Assembly (NCBI GenBank): GCA_964646885.1
Contig: CAZYFM010000044.1
Span: 1-23,551 of the forward strand
Direction of reading: 5' to 3'
Length of the DNA stretch: 23,551 nucleotides
Source: SZUA-430 sp964646885
Lineage (GTDB): Bacteria; Pseudomonadota; Alphaproteobacteria; Micropepsales; Micropepsaceae
A program made the position numbers and the translations under genes. How positions within the stretch are numbered: the stretch's first letter is position 1; each line of letters starts with the position of its first letter. Under the pieces are notes generated by a model, which was given only the letters and a program-made list of their open reading frames with translations, did not search any database and was not told where the DNA came from. Below, piece after piece: positions 22,389 to 23,551 of the stretch.

Positions 22389-23551
22389 ATGGCAGGCACA
22401 ACACCGGACCGCCCCATGCGCCTCGTGATCAGGAACTGCCACTGGCTCGACACCGAACGCATGGAGATGCGACCCGACGCAACCATCACGGTTGAAGACG
22501 GCCGCATCGCCGCCATCGGGCCGGCCGACAGCACCCCTTCAGACCGGGTGATCGACGCACGAGGGCAGTTCGTCATTCCGGGCCTCATCGATTCCCACGT
22601 GCACTTCCGTCTGGCCACGATGGATTTCCGCAAGCTCGCGAGCTGGTCGGAAGTCGAGTACGGCATCGCCATGGCCAGGCTCTCGCGCGAGACGCTCCAT
22701 CGCGGCTTTACAACGGTGCGTGATCTGGGCGGCGACGTGGAAGGTCTTATCAGGGCGATCCGTGCCGGCATGGCTGAAGGGCCGCACATCGTTCGTGCCG
22801 GCCGCATGCTGACGCAGACGGGCGGCCACGGCGACGCCGAGGGAGGTCCGCGTCCCGTCCCGCAATGCGCCTGCGAGATGCGTCATACGGCCTTTGGCAT
22901 CGTGTCCGACGGCGTCGATGCCGTCCGCAAGGCCGCTCGCCACAACCTGCGGGACGGCTCCGATTTCCTGAAGGTGCATGTCTCGGGCGGCGTGGCAACG
23001 CCATCGGATCCGCTCGAGTCCATCCAGTACACGAAGGACGAAATAGCGGCTGTATGTCAGGAAGCGCGCAACCGGCATACCTATGTCGCAGCCCACGCCT
23101 ATTCACCGGAGTCGATCAGGCTGGCCGTCGAGAATGGCGTGTTCACGATCGAGCACGGCAACATGATCGATGCTCAAGCCGCGACGATCGCCGCGAAGCA
23201 CAACGCCGTGCTCGTGCCCACGCTGGCGACCTACGAAGCAATGGAGGAGGTCGGTGCGCAGCTCGGCCTGCCACTCACCAACCGCCAGAAGAACCGGAAG
23301 GTCTATGAAGCCGGCATCGGCTCGATCGAGGTCGCGCGCAAGGCGGGTCTCACGCTCGGCTTCGGCACCGACCTCATCGGCGAAACACAATCCCGCCAGA
23401 ACCGTGAGTTCTCGATCCGCGCGGCGGTCGAGACCCCGGCGCAGATTCTCCACGCCATGTACGTGATCGGTGCAAGGCTCTGCCGCATGGAAGGTGAAAT
23501 CGGCACCCTGAAGCCGGGCGCCATCGCAGATCTCGTGATCTGCCGGGCCAA
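22389..23551 (+). CDS. Metal-dependent amidohydrolase (cut by window end)
   Basis: The frame is open from ATG 22389 to the window end (387 complete codons, no stop). The family usually has about 400-430 residues, so only the tail is missing. The amidohydrolase fold is clear: an N-terminal beta-sandwich ending in FVIPGLIDSHVHF (metal ligands H70 and H72), FLKVHVSGG with the probable carboxylated Lys195, AAHAYSPE (H236), TIEHGNMID (H256) and GFGTDLIGE (D328). LKPGAIADLVI closes the sandwich. It is most like the imidazolonepropionase-like amidohydrolases, some of which (as I recall, including a Caulobacter enzyme) are zinc dipeptidases or carboxypeptidases acting on Xaa-Arg/Lys or Xaa-Pro. Substrate is not decided here. 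An internal ATG at 22416 is an alternative start. The inverted repeat lies just upstream. Confidence 0.88.
   Translation, partial: MAGTTPDRPMRLVIRNCHWLDTERMEMRPDATITVEDGRIAAIGPADSTPSDRVIDARGQFVIPGLIDSHVHFRLATMDFRKLASWSEVEYGIAMARLSRETLHRGFTTVRDLGGDVEGLIRAIRAGMAEGPHIVRAGRMLTQTGGHGDAEGGPRPVPQCACEMRHTAFGIVSDGVDAVRKAARHNLRDGSDFLKVHVSGGVATPSDPLESIQYTKDEIAAVCQEARNRHTYVAAHAYSPESIRLAVENGVFTIEHGNMIDAQAATIAAKHNAVLVPTLATYEAMEEVGAQLGLPLTNRQKNRKVYEAGIGSIEVARKAGLTLGFGTDLIGETQSRQNREFSIRAAVETPAQILHAMYVIGARLCRMEGEIGTLKPGAIADLVICRA

Overview
The window is a high-GC stretch of an alphaproteobacterial chromosome. A GapR-type nucleoid protein, a TacA-like sigma-54 response regulator, split pntAA/pntAB/pntB genes, COQ9, an aa3 oxidase subunit IV and paired DUF465 proteins point to Caulobacterales, most likely a Hyphomonadaceae relative. 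That placement is inference from gene content, with no phylogeny behind it. A run of exactly 100 Ns (3216-3315) shows that this is a scaffolded draft or metagenome assembly. I see no phage, insertion sequence, CRISPR array, tRNA or rRNA. Most genes are conserved core genes.

Layout. 1-2200: the end of a probable DUF1244 gene and gapR face a TacA-like regulator across a shared palindromic terminator. A CtrA-like box lies upstream of the regulator. 2268-7962: a small lipoprotein, then selO (interrupted by the assembly gap), then a tight run of an ABC1/UbiB-type kinase, a DUF2332 protein, a hotdog thioesterase-like protein and an alpha/beta hydrolase. 8084-11475: aa3 oxidase subunit IV followed by the proton-translocating transhydrogenase genes pntAA-pntAB-pntB, with an unrecognised small membrane protein between pntAB and pntB. 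11598-14660: an NTF2-like lipoprotein and a two-gene NatAB-like ABC exporter. 14741-16334: rpsU (TTG start) on the minus strand, then def and COQ9 on the plus strand. 16319-18745: the minus-strand operon purE-purK-CPBP membrane protease. 18943-20378: a soluble diguanylate cyclase and two divergently transcribed DUF465 proteins. 20481-23551: a fatty-acyl-CoA synthetase, a 30-bp inverted repeat in the intergenic space, and a metal-dependent amidohydrolase cut by the window end.

How the genes relate. Two themes recur. The first is respiratory and redox physiology: oxidase subunit IV, transhydrogenase, COQ9, the UbiB-type kinase and the redox-linked AMPylase SelO. The second is cell-cycle and second-messenger control: GapR, the TacA-like regulator with its CtrA-like site, the diguanylate cyclase, and GANTC sites in intergenic regions. 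No complete, clearly novel system is evident. The most worthwhile unknowns are the small membrane protein inside the pnt operon, the selO/UbiB-kinase/DUF2332 neighbourhood and the long inverted repeat at 22196-22346.
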